Part shown: piece by piece, positions 52,377 through 61,735 of the stretch
Layout: each line of letters begins with the position of its first letter
Position numbering within the stretch: the stretch's first letter is position 1
Assembly: GCA_934131005.1 (NCBI GenBank)
Contig: CAKOYV010000003.1
Coordinates: 1-64,000 of the forward strand
From: an uncultured Bacilli bacterium
GTDB taxonomy: Bacteria; Bacillota_I; Bacilli_A; RF39; UBA660
Length of the DNA: 64,000 bases
Direction of reading: 5' to 3'
Program-made: the position numbers and the translations under genes
The notes under the pieces: generated by a model
Databases searched by the model: none
Told to the model about the DNA's origin: nothing
The model's input: only the letters and a program-made list of their open reading frames with translations

Positions 52377-53088
52377 CTTTATACATACTCATGAATTTTT
52401 TATATAATTTATCGCAGGCATCTTTATCCATTTCCTTCATATCTTTATAGGGATTATATATACCTAATTCTTCATACTTTTCACTACCTAATTTATGATA
52501 TGGTAAGAAATCAATTCTTTTTATATTATTAATTGTCTTTAGGGTTGTTATTAAACTTTTTAAGTAAGCATCGTTATCCATAAGACCTGGTACTATTACT
52601 TGTCTTATCCAAACATCTACGCCACTTTTATTCATAGCTTTTATAAATTCAAGGCTATCAGACATTTTGTGTCCAGTTAAGTTTTTATACTCTTCTTCAT
52701 TAGTATGCTTTATATCAAATAAAACTAAGTCGGTATATTTTAGAATTTCTTCATAATCGCCGTTACCTACACCAGCAGTATCAAGGGTGATATGAATATT
52801 TTCTTCTTTTAATATTTTGGCAACTTCTATTATAAATTTACTTTGTAATAATGGCTCTCCCCCGGAGAATGTAACACCACCATTATTACGGGCATAGTAA
52901 TTTTTGTTACGAAGAATTTTTTTAGCTAATTCTTCTGGGGTATAGTTAGGGGTGCCCATATGCCACATTTCAGGATTATGACAATATTTGCACCTTAACT
53001 TACAGCCAGAAAGAAAGACTACAGTTCTTATTCCAGGGCCATCTACAAGGCCAAATGTTTCAATTGAGTCTACTGCACCTTTTATCAT
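52366..53088 (-). CDS. pflA: Pyruvate formate-lyase activating enzyme
   Basis: 240-residue radical-SAM enzyme that installs the glycyl radical on PflB. The CxxxCxxC cluster appears as GCKLRCKYCHNPEMW near residue 30. GGVTFSGGEPLLQ, LDTAGVGNG, VLFDIKHTNEEEYKNLTGH and LPYHKLGSEKYEELG are all typical. Length normal. It begins immediately after the pflB stop, in the same order as other Bacillota, with gaagatgtaa ahead of the ATG. Acts under anaerobic fermentation. Confidence 0.96.
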   Translation of the reverse strand: MIKGAVDSIETFGLVDGPGIRTVVFLSGCKLRCKYCHNPEMWHMGTPNYTPEELAKKILRNKNYYARNNGGVTFSGGEPLLQSKFIIEVAKILKEENIHITLDTAGVGNGDYEEILKYTDLVLFDIKHTNEEEYKNLTGHKMSDSLEFIKAMNKSGVDVWIRQVIVPGLMDNDAYLKSLITTLKTINNIKRIDFLPYHKLGSEKYEELGIYNPYKDMKEMDKDACDKLYKKFMSMYKETD

Positions 53089-55317
53089 TTACATCTTCTC
53101 GTGGAAAGTTCTAGCTATTACTTCTTCTTGTTGCTTTCTTGTTAGACGATTAAATCTTACAGCATATCCTGATACTCTGATAGTTAAAAGTGGATATTTA
53201 TCAGGATTATTCATAGCATCAATTAAAGTTTCTCTTTTTAAGACATTAACATTTAAATGATGAGCTCCTTGAGTGAAGTAACCATCTAATAGACCTACTA
53301 AGTTTTCTATTTGATTATCTAAATCCATGCCTAATGCTGTTGGAACGATAGAGAATGTATTAGAAATTCCATCTTTGCAACAACATCCATAATCTAGTTT
53401 AGCAACAGAATTTAAGCTAGCGATAGCACCACTCTCATCACGACCATGCATTGGATTTGCTCCTGGCGCGAATGGTACACCGGCTTTTCTGCCATCTGGT
53501 GTTGAACCTGTTTTAGAACCATATACAACATTAGAAGTTATTGTTAGAACTGATAGTGTTGGTTCTGCATCACGATAACATTTATGTTTTTTTAATTCAC
53601 CAAAGATTTTAGCTAGTATTTCTTTAGCAATTGAATCTACTCTATCATCATCATTTCCGTATTTTGGATAATCGCCTATAATTTCAAAATCAGTAGTAAT
53701 TCCATCTTCATTTCTAATTGGTTTTACTTTGGCATATTTGATTGCTGATAGAGAATCTGCTGCTACAGAAAGTCCTGCTACACCATAAGCCATATAGCGA
53801 TGAACATTTGTATCATGTAGAGCCATTTGTCCTGCTTCATAAGCATATTTATCATGCATATAATGAATAATATTCATAGCACTGCTATATATTTCAGCAA
53901 CTCGCTCTAAAACTTTAAAATATGAAGCTTTTACTTTTTCATAATCTAGTACTTCATCATCCATTTTTTCTATTCCTTTGATGACTAATTGATTTTTCAT
54001 CTCATCAACACCACCATTAATTGAATATAATAGTGATTTTGCTAAATTACAACGTGCTCCAAAGAATTGCATATCTTTACCAACACGCATTGCAGATACA
54101 CAGCAGGCAATAGCATAGTCATCTCCGTAAATTGGACGCATTAAATCATCTGATTCATACTGAATTGCATCTGTTTGAATACTCATTTTAGCACAATATT
54201 TTTTCCAAGGTTCTGGTAATTTAGTGCTCCATAATACGGTCATATTAGGTTCTGGTGCTGGATCTAAATTAGTTAGGGTGTTTAAGATACGATATGATGT
54301 TTTAGTTACCATACTGCTACCTGATGTATTAACACCACCAATAGAACATGTAACCCAAGTTGGATCACCTGAGAATAATTCATCATATTCTGGAGTTCTT
54401 AAATGTCTTGCTAATCTTAGTTTAATGATAAATTGGTCAATTAATTCTTGAGCCTCTTCTTCGGTAATTACTTTATTTTTTAAATCTCTTTCAATATAGA
54501 TATCTAAGAAAGCATCTACTCTACCAAGACTCATAGCAGCACCATTATTTTCTTTTATAGCGGCTAAATAACCAAAATATGTCCATTGAACAGCTTCTTT
54601 AGCGTTACGGGCAGGTTTGCTTATATCATAACCATACTTTAGAGCCATTTGTTTTATTTGGTCAAGAGCTCTATATTGCATAGATATCTCTTCTCTTAAT
54701 CTAATAAGATTATCAGTCATTTTACCTGTTTTTTTAATCCAATCGTGCTTCTTTTGTTCCATTAGGTAGTCTATTCCATATAAAGCAACACGACGGTAGT
54801 CACCTATAATTCTTCCACGGCCATAAGCATCTGGTAGTCCTGTTAATAATCCTACGTGTCTTGCAGCTCTAATATCTTCTGTGTAAGCATCAAAAACACC
54901 TTGATTATGACTTTTTCTAAATTCATTAAAGTATTTATCTACTGTCGGATTTAATTTATAACCATATGCTTCTAATTCTTGATAAACCATACGTATTCCG
55001 CCATAAGGATTTACCATTCTTTTTAGAGGTGCATCTGTTTGTAGTCCAACAATTACTTCATTATCTTTATCAATATATCCAGCATCAAAATTATTAATAC
55101 CTGACATATGATCTACATCAATATCTAAAACATGACGTTTTAATTCTTCTTTTAATAATTCAGTGCATCTTCCCCATACTTTATCGGTTTTCTTAGTTGT
55201 TTTTTGTAAGAAAGATTCATCGCCAGTATATGATGTATAGTTATTTTGAATAAAGTCTTTTACATCTATTCTGTTACACCAATTTCCTCCTTTAAATCCT
55301 TTCCATTGTTCTTTCAT
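53089..55317 (-). CDS. pflB: Formate C-acetyltransferase (pyruvate formate-lyase)
   Basis: 742-residue glycyl-radical enzyme converting pyruvate and CoA to formate and acetyl-CoA. The catalytic Cys pair is in AIACCVSAMRVGKDMQFFGA and the radical Gly in the C-terminal TIRVSGYAVRFNRL motif, four residues from FNRLTRKQQEEVI. EDIRAARHVGLLTGLPDAYGRG and PEPNMTVLWSTKLP are further family blocks. Length normal. Strong ggaggatgatataaa ribosome site. The gene and pflA indicate mixed-acid type fermentation. Confidence 0.97.
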   Translation of the reverse strand: MKEQWKGFKGGNWCNRIDVKDFIQNNYTSYTGDESFLQKTTKKTDKVWGRCTELLKEELKRHVLDIDVDHMSGINNFDAGYIDKDNEVIVGLQTDAPLKRMVNPYGGIRMVYQELEAYGYKLNPTVDKYFNEFRKSHNQGVFDAYTEDIRAARHVGLLTGLPDAYGRGRIIGDYRRVALYGIDYLMEQKKHDWIKKTGKMTDNLIRLREEISMQYRALDQIKQMALKYGYDISKPARNAKEAVQWTYFGYLAAIKENNGAAMSLGRVDAFLDIYIERDLKNKVITEEEAQELIDQFIIKLRLARHLRTPEYDELFSGDPTWVTCSIGGVNTSGSSMVTKTSYRILNTLTNLDPAPEPNMTVLWSTKLPEPWKKYCAKMSIQTDAIQYESDDLMRPIYGDDYAIACCVSAMRVGKDMQFFGARCNLAKSLLYSINGGVDEMKNQLVIKGIEKMDDEVLDYEKVKASYFKVLERVAEIYSSAMNIIHYMHDKYAYEAGQMALHDTNVHRYMAYGVAGLSVAADSLSAIKYAKVKPIRNEDGITTDFEIIGDYPKYGNDDDRVDSIAKEILAKIFGELKKHKCYRDAEPTLSVLTITSNVVYGSKTGSTPDGRKAGVPFAPGANPMHGRDESGAIASLNSVAKLDYGCCCKDGISNTFSIVPTALGMDLDNQIENLVGLLDGYFTQGAHHLNVNVLKRETLIDAMNNPDKYPLLTIRVSGYAVRFNRLTRKQQEEVIARTFHEKM

Positions 55318-55366
55318 TTTATATCATCCTCCTACTTTAATTATTTTAACACAAAATGGTAAAAAA

Positions 55367-55391
55367 AATAACTATTAAATTTATAGTTATT
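55367..55391 (-). terminator. Terminator of the Hpt gene
   Basis: aataactat (55367-55375), loop, atagttatt (55383-55391); the minus strand continues with eight T. Confidence 0.8.
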
Positions 55392-55408
55392 AATTTTTTA
55401 CATTCTAT

Positions 55409-55768
55409 TTACACACCTAAATACTCTTTTACAACTTTTATAATTCTATTTGCCTCGCTTATCAAGTCATCATAATTTTCATTAACATAATTTATATCAT
55501 TAGCTTGGCTTTTTAATTGGTGATTTAAAGATAATTCTGCCAATTTAGTGAATCCTAAATATTTACTGTCTCCCTTCATAGCATGAACTAATATGGCATA
55601 ATTTTCCATATCTTCTTTCTCTTTGTATTCTTCTATTTTAGGTAATCTAGTAGATGACTCTTCTAAAAAATCGGCAAGAGTATCGTTATACATTTCAATA
55701 TCACCTAATAATTCTATACCACTATCTACATCTATTTTGTTATCTTTTAAAAAGTTTATATCTTTCAT
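55409..55768 (-). CDS. Hpt phosphotransfer domain protein
   Basis: 119-residue free-standing histidine phosphotransfer domain. The His motif is AILVHAMKGDSKYLGFTKLA (H-x-x-K-G-x-S), in the usual second helix of a four-helix bundle. N-terminal DSGIELLGDIEMYNDTLADF fits the Hpt core. It could relay phosphate between a histidine kinase and a response regulator; Spo0A at 9 kb is the only regulator in the window, so the link is speculative. Alone with its own terminator and a gaaaggattaatat ribosome site. Confidence 0.85.
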   Translation of the reverse strand: MKDINFLKDNKIDVDSGIELLGDIEMYNDTLADFLEESSTRLPKIEEYKEKEDMENYAILVHAMKGDSKYLGFTKLAELSLNHQLKSQANDINYVNENYDDLISEANRIIKVVKEYLGV

Positions 55769-55843
55769 ATTATTAATCCTTTCTTATAAATAATACTTTT
55801 TCTAAAATAAAACTTAAGTTTTTTAATTAATACTTATAATTAT

Positions 55844-56500
55844 TTAATCAAGTATATTTACCTGTTTACTTAAAGCTTCTTTTGCTGCTTCTTGCTCAGC
55901 TTGTTTTTTACTACTACCTGAACCTGTTCCCATAACAATATCATCAACTTTAACTTGACAAATAAATGTTTTATCATGAGCTGGTCCCTTCTCACCTATT
56001 ATTTCATAGATGACACTTTTTTTGACTGTTTGAACTAATTCTTGTAATTCAGATTTATAATCACGTAAGAAATCTACGCCTTCATCTATATATTTTACAA
56101 TAATATCTAAAACCATTTTATTAACAAACATAAAACCTTGATCTAAATAAATTGCCCCAACAAAAGATTCGAAAACATCTGCCATAATGGCTGTGTTAGC
56201 TTTTTCTTCACCACTTCCTAGTAATATATATTTATCGAATCCTAGTTCTCTTGAATAAGTAGCACAGGCTATTTCGCAAACATAACTAGCACGCATCTTA
56301 GTCATTGTTCCCTCTTCTAAGTGTTTTTCATTATACAAATAATCACTAATAATTAGTTCTAAAACAGCATCTCCTAAAAATTCTAGTCTCTCATAACTTG
56401 CACACTCAGCATGTTCATTACTATATGATGTATGTGTAAAAGCTGTTTTATACAAATTTTCATCTTTAACGTTTATATTTAATTTTTTAAATATGTCCAT
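55844..56500 (-). CDS. rnc: Ribonuclease III
   Basis: 218-residue double-strand-specific endoribonuclease processing rRNA and mRNA. Signature ERLEFLGDAVLELIISDYL near residue 40 and the second acid cluster in MADVFESFVGAIYLDQG. A dsRNA-binding domain occupies the C-terminal 70 residues, ending GSGSSKKQAEQEAAKEAL. Length normal. Strong gggaggtaatt ribosome site. Neighbours smc/ftsY seen elsewhere are not here. Confidence 0.96.
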   Translation of the reverse strand: MDIFKKLNINVKDENLYKTAFTHTSYSNEHAECASYERLEFLGDAVLELIISDYLYNEKHLEEGTMTKMRASYVCEIACATYSRELGFDKYILLGSGEEKANTAIMADVFESFVGAIYLDQGFMFVNKMVLDIIVKYIDEGVDFLRDYKSELQELVQTVKKSVIYEIIGEKGPAHDKTFICQVKVDDIVMGTGSGSSKKQAEQEAAKEALSKQVNILD

Positions 56501-56642
56501 AATTACCTCCCTTAATCATTTACAAGTCTGATATAATTATAGCACCTTTTTTATTTTTTTTGGTATTTATTTTGTATGTGTTTACAAATTGTTTAAAATA
56601 TTGTAAAATTATATTTATATAGATAGGAGATAGCGATTTGAA

Positions 56643-57509
56643 ATGAAGGTTATTAAAAGGTTATTGTTGGTTAGTTTTATTTGTTTTTTTGTCTGTGGGT
56701 GTGATATAAAGAATGATAATATGAAGGATATTAATATTTATACTACAACCTACCCGATTAATTATTTAATTAAATCACTTTATGGGGATTATTCAAAAAT
56801 TTATAGTATTTACCCAAATGGAGTTAATTTAGAAGAATATAAAATATCTGATCGTAAAATACTTGAATATAGTAAGAGTGACTTATTTGTATTTAATAGT
56901 CTAGATAAAGATAGAGAGTATGCGGTTAAGATGATTAATAAGAATTCTTCATTAAAGGTTATTGATGTTTCTACGGGAATGGATTTTGAAAATTCTGTTG
57001 AAGAATTATGGTTAAATCCTTATAATTATTTGATGATGGCTGAGAATATAAAAAATGGACTTAGTGAATATATTAAAAATCCTTATCAAGTAGAAGAAAT
57101 TGATAAAAATTATAAAACACTTGAGTATAATATTTCAAAAATAGATGCTGATTTAACGGAAAGTATTAGTAGTGCTAAATATAAGACAATAGTTGTTGAT
57201 AATGATTTATTTAATTATTTAAATAAATACGGCTTAAAAGTTATTTCATTAGAAGATAATGATAATTTAAGTCAATCTAAAATTGAAGAAGTTAAAAAAT
57301 TAATTAGTAGTAATAATATAAAATATATATATACAACAAAGGATACTAGTAATTCTTATGTTAATAATTTAGTTAAACAAACTGGTGTTGAGTTGGTTCC
57401 TATTAATACTATGTATAGTATAGATGGTGGTATTACTAATACTAATGATGATTATTTAACTATTATGAAGAGTAATATTAATTTAATTGAAAAGGAATTA
57501 TATAAATAG
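56643..57509 (+). CDS. TroA/ZnuA-like lipoprotein lacking His ligands
   Basis: 288 residues. Lipoprotein signal with lipobox VCGC. The body follows the metal-binding ABC substrate protein fold: NIYTTTYPINYLIKSLYGDY, SKSDLFVFNSLDKDREYA, VEELWLNPYNYLMMAENI, KTIVVDNDLFNYLNKYGLKV, IYTTKDTSNSYVNNLVKQTGVEL. In cluster A-I proteins His ligands stand in HDYEPS, DPHVWLDP and FGYF contexts; here these read LEEYKIS, ELWLNP and NDLFNYL, so all three His are missing. No permease or ATPase gene is adjacent. It may bind another ligand or be a structural remnant. Own terminator. Confidence 0.72.
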   Translation: MKVIKRLLLVSFICFFVCGCDIKNDNMKDINIYTTTYPINYLIKSLYGDYSKIYSIYPNGVNLEEYKISDRKILEYSKSDLFVFNSLDKDREYAVKMINKNSSLKVIDVSTGMDFENSVEELWLNPYNYLMMAENIKNGLSEYIKNPYQVEEIDKNYKTLEYNISKIDADLTESISSAKYKTIVVDNDLFNYLNKYGLKVISLEDNDNLSQSKIEEVKKLISSNNIKYIYTTKDTSNSYVNNLVKQTGVELVPINTMYSIDGGITNTNDDYLTIMKSNINLIEKELYK

Positions 57510-57517
57510 TAAAACTT

Positions 57518-57549
57518 ACTATCAACTAATTATGTTGATAGTTTTTTTA
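57518..57549 (+). terminator. Terminator of the TroA-like gene
   Basis: actatcaac (57518-57526), 7-base loop, gttgatagt (57534-57542), then ttttttt. Confidence 0.88.
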
Positions 57550-57584
57550 TGCCCAAATAACAGGATTTAATAATATAAGAAAAA

Positions 57585-57602
57585 AACTAGCAAAAGCTAG
57601 TT
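57585..57602 (-). terminator. Terminator of the BI-1 gene
   Basis: aactagc (57585-57591), loop aaaa, gctagtt (57596-57602); the minus strand continues ttttttt. It overlaps the stop. Confidence 0.75.
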
Positions 57603-58242
57603 AATCTCTATCTTTACCAAATATTCTTAATAAATTAATAAAGATATTAATAAAGTCTAAATATAATTGGAATGCTCCCATTATGGCATAATTATCACTT
57701 GATGTATATTCTGATAGTCTAATAATTTTTTGGACATCATAAGCAACATATATAACAAAAATTATAATTGATATTGCACATAATGCTAAATCAAGAGTAT
57801 TATTCATTAAGAATATATTAACTATTGATAGTATTATTATTGATAATAGTGCTATGAATATATATATACTTAATTTACTAAGATCTAGTTTTAATATTCT
57901 TCCTAGATATGAGAAGAGGAAGAATATTATAGCAGTTGCTAAGAAAATATAGATAATACTACTTATTTGATATACTAGAAAAATTGATGCAAATGTTAAG
58001 CCTGTTGTTATGGTATAACCAAAATATAAGAGGCTTGCAGTGGTTGTTGATATTTTATCTAATCGATAAGATAGCATAATTGCTAAGACAAATTCTATGA
58101 TTATGATAATCCACATAGTTGATGAACTATAGACTATTCTAAGTAGTGCCTCACTAGTACTAGCTGCATATGCTGTTAAGAATGTTACTAATAATCCTGC
58201 TCCAAAAAATTTAAATACTTTGCTTATAAATTCATTATTCAT
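57601..58242 (-). CDS. Bax inhibitor-1 (BI-1/YccA) family membrane protein
   Basis: 213-residue protein with seven hydrophobic helices. The pattern fits BI-1/YetJ: FFGAGLLVTFLTAYAAS at the N-terminus, YFGYTITTGLTFASIFLVY in the middle, and YVAYDVQKIIRL with ALQLYLDFINIFINLLRIFG-like QLYLDFINIFINLLRI at the end, which carries the conserved D-I-N and LLR. Bacterial relatives conduct Ca2+ in a pH-dependent way. Good ttggagatgaaataat ribosome site. Confidence 0.9.
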   Translation of the reverse strand: MNNEFISKVFKFFGAGLLVTFLTAYAASTSEALLRIVYSSSTMWIIIIIEFVLAIMLSYRLDKISTTTASLLYFGYTITTGLTFASIFLVYQISSIIYIFLATAIIFFLFSYLGRILKLDLSKLSIYIFIALLSIIILSIVNIFLMNNTLDLALCAISIIIFVIYVAYDVQKIIRLSEYTSSDNYAIMGAFQLYLDFINIFINLLRIFGKDRD

Positions 58243-58272
58243 ATTATTTCATCTCCAATCTTATTTGTTAGT

Positions 58273-59106
58273 TTAATATTTGCTACTTAGGCCATAGTAG
58301 CCTTCTAATGATAACCAATCACCATTATTATAAAGTTTTTTGGCTAGTTCTTTACCGACATATCTTAGGTGCCATGATTCATATTGATATCCAGTCTCTG
58401 ATTCACGACCTTTAGGAAATCTAATAGTAAATCCATAAAGATAAGCATTTTCATTTACCCATTTTCCTTCATTAGTATTCGCAAATGAGTCATTTACACT
58501 ATTTAAATCAAAGCACAATCCTGATTGATGTTCAGAGTAGCCAGGACGAGCTGAATAAGTATCAGCGGCATCCTTACCATCTTGAGCTGAATAGTTATCA
58601 TATAATTTTTTTTGACTATTATAACCACGATAACCACTTGAAATATAAATATTTAAACCTAAACTTTTGGCATCACTTTGCATTAGATTAAAAGATTCCA
58701 TAGCATCTTTATCAATACACGTTGGACACCAATCGGTAGTTATTTGTTTATAGGGATTACTTGGTTTATAGTCACTTGGTAAGCCATAAGTTTTATTAAC
58801 TATTAAATTGCCATCAACGGTCGCAAGGCCTGATTTTATAATAAGTTTTTTACCATTAGATGTTTCATACTCTCCGTCGGTTAATTTGCTTGCTTCTTCT
58901 GATGTGCTTGGAGCCTTAGGAAGTGTTTCTTTTTTTGGGGTTTCTTCTTTTGAAGTTGTGGTTGTCTTCTCTTTTACGTTATCAGTAGTTGATTTATTTT
59001 TTTTCTGTAGATTCATAATTAAAAATATACCTCCTACTAATATAATAATTAATATTAGACTAATTATGACTTTAACCCATCTTTTTAATCTTCTTTTTCG
59101 GCGCAT
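58273..59106 (-). CDS. D-alanyl-D-alanine carboxypeptidase, VanY type
   Basis: 277 residues from the ATG at 59106, which has ggaggtgaataaa within the end of the upstream gene. One N-terminal membrane helix (about 13-31) and a Thr/Lys/Glu-rich stalk precede the M15B peptidase domain. Zinc ligands and catalytic residues are in SGYRGYNSQKKLYD, RPGYSEHQSGLCFDLN (H and D) and YQYESWHLRYVG (E and H). It trims the terminal D-Ala from peptidoglycan stem peptides outside the cell. It follows the Nudix gene and gpmI in one unit. Confidence 0.93.
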   Translation of the reverse strand: MRRKRRLKRWVKVIISLILIIILVGGIFLIMNLQKKNKSTTDNVKEKTTTTSKEETPKKETLPKAPSTSEEASKLTDGEYETSNGKKLIIKSGLATVDGNLIVNKTYGLPSDYKPSNPYKQITTDWCPTCIDKDAMESFNLMQSDAKSLGLNIYISSGYRGYNSQKKLYDNYSAQDGKDAADTYSARPGYSEHQSGLCFDLNSVNDSFANTNEGKWVNENAYLYGFTIRFPKGRESETGYQYESWHLRYVGKELAKKLYNNGDWLSLEGYYGLSSKY

Positions 59107-59107
59107 T

Positions 59108-59755
59108 TTATTCACCTCCAACTATTTCTAATAGAGAATTATTTTGTAAATATTCTAGTGTTCTATAATATGCAAGACGTGCAGTTGCATCTAGGATGTA
59201 ATTATTATCTAATAAATATTTGAATTCTTTGATGCTAACTTCAATGTAATGAACGTACTCATCTTCATCTAGATTTTGGGTTGATACTTTTTGACAATTT
59301 GTTGCTACGGCAATGGATATTTTTTCACCACTGTATCCTAGTGATGGGTAGTAACCATCGATTATTACAACATTATCAGGAACATAGCCAGTTTCTTCTA
59401 ATAATTCTCTTCTAGCAGCTTCTGCTTCACTTTCGCCTTTTTCAATATATCCTGCTGGTAATTCTATATCTATTTTTCTTGGTGTTGGTAATGGTGTTCG
59501 GGGTTGAATTACTAATAATATCTTTTTTTCTTTTGTTATAGCAAATATGGCTGTTGCATTAGCACTTCCTACTTGTCTTACAACACTTTCTCTTCTGATG
59601 GTTGCTCCATTATTTAGTTTATAATGACCTACTTTAAATTTTAGAAATGATGTGTTAGATTCTACATCTTCTTCATCATATTCAATTACTTTTAAGGAAT
59701 CCATTAAAGATTCTATATTATTAATTAATTCACTATCTATCTTTCTATCTTTCAA
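59108..59755 (-). CDS. Nudix hydrolase, ADP-ribose pyrophosphatase-like
   Basis: 215 residues from a TTG start (aggaaatgatttaa upstream). The Nudix box is GYIEKGESEAEAARRELLEE followed by TGY, with all metal ligands. Preceding IELPA is typical of ADP-ribose pyrophosphatases, as is YPSLGYSGEKISIAVA after the box. It overlaps the gpmI stop by 11 nt, indicating coupled translation. Substrate ADP-ribose is inferred. Confidence 0.9.
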   Translation of the reverse strand: MKDRKIDSELINNIESLMDSLKVIEYDEEDVESNTSFLKFKVGHYKLNNGATIRRESVVRQVGSANATAIFAITKEKKILLVIQPRTPLPTPRKIDIELPAGYIEKGESEAEAARRELLEETGYVPDNVVIIDGYYPSLGYSGEKISIAVATNCQKVSTQNLDEDEYVHYIEVSIKEFKYLLDNNYILDATARLAYYRTLEYLQNNSLLEIVGGE

Positions 59756-61250
59756 TTAAATCATTTCCTGTCATTTCTTTTGGTATTTCTATATCTAGGA
59801 TATCTAAGACGCTACAAGCTATATCACCTAGTTTTCCGTTTTTTACGTTTAATTTGTTGTCACAGACAATGAAAGGAACTTTATTAGTTGTATGTTGAGT
59901 ATTAACTGTTCCATCTTCATTTATCATAACTTCACAATTACCGTGATCAGCAGTTATTATTGGAGTATATTCTTCTAAACAAATATTTTCAAATATTTTA
60001 GCAAGACATTTATCAAGTGTTTCTACTGCTTTTATAGCAGCCTCATAATTTCCGGTATGACCAACCATATCACCATTAGCAAAGTTTAGGACTATTAAAT
60101 CAGGATGATTATCATTTATTTCTTTTATTAAATTGTCTGTTATTTCATAAGCACTCATTTCTGGCTGTAAATCATAGGTTGCTACTTTAGGAGAATTTAT
60201 TAAAACTCTTTTACAATTTGGTAAGTCTTTTTCAATTCCTCCATCAAAGAAATATGTAACGTGAGCATATTTTTCTGTTTCAGCAATTCGAAGTTGGGTT
60301 TTATCTTTAGTACTAATATATTCACCTACAGTGTTTATTAATTCTTCTAATTTGAAAGCGTTAGTACAAATAACTTCATCAGAAACAGGCATCATTGTTA
60401 CTAATTTAATATTTTCTAAATTACTGTTATCAAAGCCTTGGAAATTAGGGCTTGTTAGGCTTGATGCTATTTCTCTTACTCTATCTGGTCTAAAGTTAAA
60501 ACAAATAATACCATCGTTTGATTTAATAAGACCATTTTTATCAATTACGGCCGGAATAATAAATTCATCAGTTATATTATTATCTTGATTATGTTGCCAA
60601 CACTCTAGAGCACTTTGGTACTCTTCTCCTATTCCATTTACCATAGCATCGTATGATTTTTTTAATCTATCATAATTATTATCTCTATCCATAGCGTAGT
60701 ATCTTCCACTTACAGTAGCAATACTTCCTAGGGATAATTCTTTTATTTTATCTTCTAGCTCTTTTATATAATTGCAACCTACATATGGACTTGTATCACG
60801 ACCATCCATAAAGATATGAAAATATACTTTATTTATTTTGTTTTCTTTGCACATTTCTAATAGAGCCATTAAATGATTTATATGGGAATGTATTCCACCA
60901 TCACTAAGTAAACCCATTATGTGTAGGGTACTGTTATTATCTTTAGTATAAGACATTACTTCTTTAATAGATTCATTATCAAAAAAAGTTTTATCTTGAA
61001 TTTTTGAATTAATAAGACCTAGTGGTTGGTAAACTATACGACCTGCTCCTATATTGGTGTGACCTACTTCACTGTTTCCCATCTGTCCTGCAGGAAGTCC
61101 TACTTTTTCGCCAGATGCATCTAGTAGGCTATTAGGATATTTATTAAATAAACTATCTATAAATGGTTTTTTGGCATTTGCAAAAGCATTTCCTTCTGTG
61201 CGATTACTAATACCAACGCCATCTAGTATACATAAAAATACTTTTTTCAT
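59745..61250 (-). CDS. gpmI: 2,3-bisphosphoglycerate-independent phosphoglycerate mutase
   Basis: 501-residue Mn-dependent mutase interconverting 3- and 2-phosphoglycerate. N-terminal LCILDGVGISNRTEGNA; the phospho-Ser is in GQMGNSEVGHTNIGAGR; DGRDTSPYVG, GRYYAMDRDNNYDR and FRPDRVREI follow; the C-terminal metal block includes LNFANGDMVGHTGNYEA and TADHGNCE. Length normal. Good gagatgatgtag ribosome site. It supplies a step between pgk and pyruvate formation. Confidence 0.97.
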   Translation of the reverse strand: MKKVFLCILDGVGISNRTEGNAFANAKKPFIDSLFNKYPNSLLDASGEKVGLPAGQMGNSEVGHTNIGAGRIVYQPLGLINSKIQDKTFFDNESIKEVMSYTKDNNSTLHIMGLLSDGGIHSHINHLMALLEMCKENKINKVYFHIFMDGRDTSPYVGCNYIKELEDKIKELSLGSIATVSGRYYAMDRDNNYDRLKKSYDAMVNGIGEEYQSALECWQHNQDNNITDEFIIPAVIDKNGLIKSNDGIICFNFRPDRVREIASSLTSPNFQGFDNSNLENIKLVTMMPVSDEVICTNAFKLEELINTVGEYISTKDKTQLRIAETEKYAHVTYFFDGGIEKDLPNCKRVLINSPKVATYDLQPEMSAYEITDNLIKEINDNHPDLIVLNFANGDMVGHTGNYEAAIKAVETLDKCLAKIFENICLEEYTPIITADHGNCEVMINEDGTVNTQHTTNKVPFIVCDNKLNVKNGKLGDIACSVLDILDIEIPKEMTGNDLIER

Positions 61251-61313
61251 CTACATCATCTCCTGTTACAATTTTACTATAAATCATATTTTTATTCAAG
61301 TTATTAATTATTT

Positions 61314-61703
61314 TTAATCATTAGATTCTACCGTTAATTTAGGAGTACAAGCTACGAGGCCTGTTGTACTTCCGTCATACTCAAGTTTATTGTCTCGTCT
61401 TACAACATGATGTTGGCTTAATGATTTGCCATCAGCATCTTTTGATTCAGCATCTGTTAGATAATTTTGATTTTTTAATTCTTCTACGGTTACAAAACAA
61501 TTGCCTTGAATAGTATTTTTGTGATCAGAAAAATATAGTTCGGCAGATGACTCTATTACTTTCTTTATAGAATTATTTTGTTTATTTTTACTTCTTTCAA
61601 TGGATGCTGAAATACTTGGGAATGCTATAGCTGTAATTGCTATCATGATTACTAAAACGGCTAATAGTTCAATTAAAGTGAAACCTTTATTATTTAATTT
61701 CAT
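61314..61703 (-). CDS. Type IV prepilin-like protein (ComGC/GspG type)
   Basis: 129 residues from the ATG at 61703 (ggaggatatatat upstream; an ATG 15 bases earlier is in the ribosome site). The N-terminus MKLNNKGFTLIELLAVLVIM is a classic prepilin signal: cleavage after Gly, Phe as new residue 1 and Glu5, followed by a hydrophobic helix. The C-terminal domain has two Cys (GNCFVTVEEL, LVACTPKL) that may form a loop. No prepilin peptidase or pilus ATPase is seen here. 32 bases separate it from the paralogue upstream. Confidence 0.85.
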   Translation of the reverse strand: MKLNNKGFTLIELLAVLVIMIAITAIAFPSISASIERSKNKQNNSIKKVIESSAELYFSDHKNTIQGNCFVTVEELKNQNYLTDAESKDADGKSLSQHHVVRRDNKLEYDGSTTGLVACTPKLTVESND

Positions 61704-61735
61704 ATATATATCCTCCATACTAGTATTTTGCTAAT

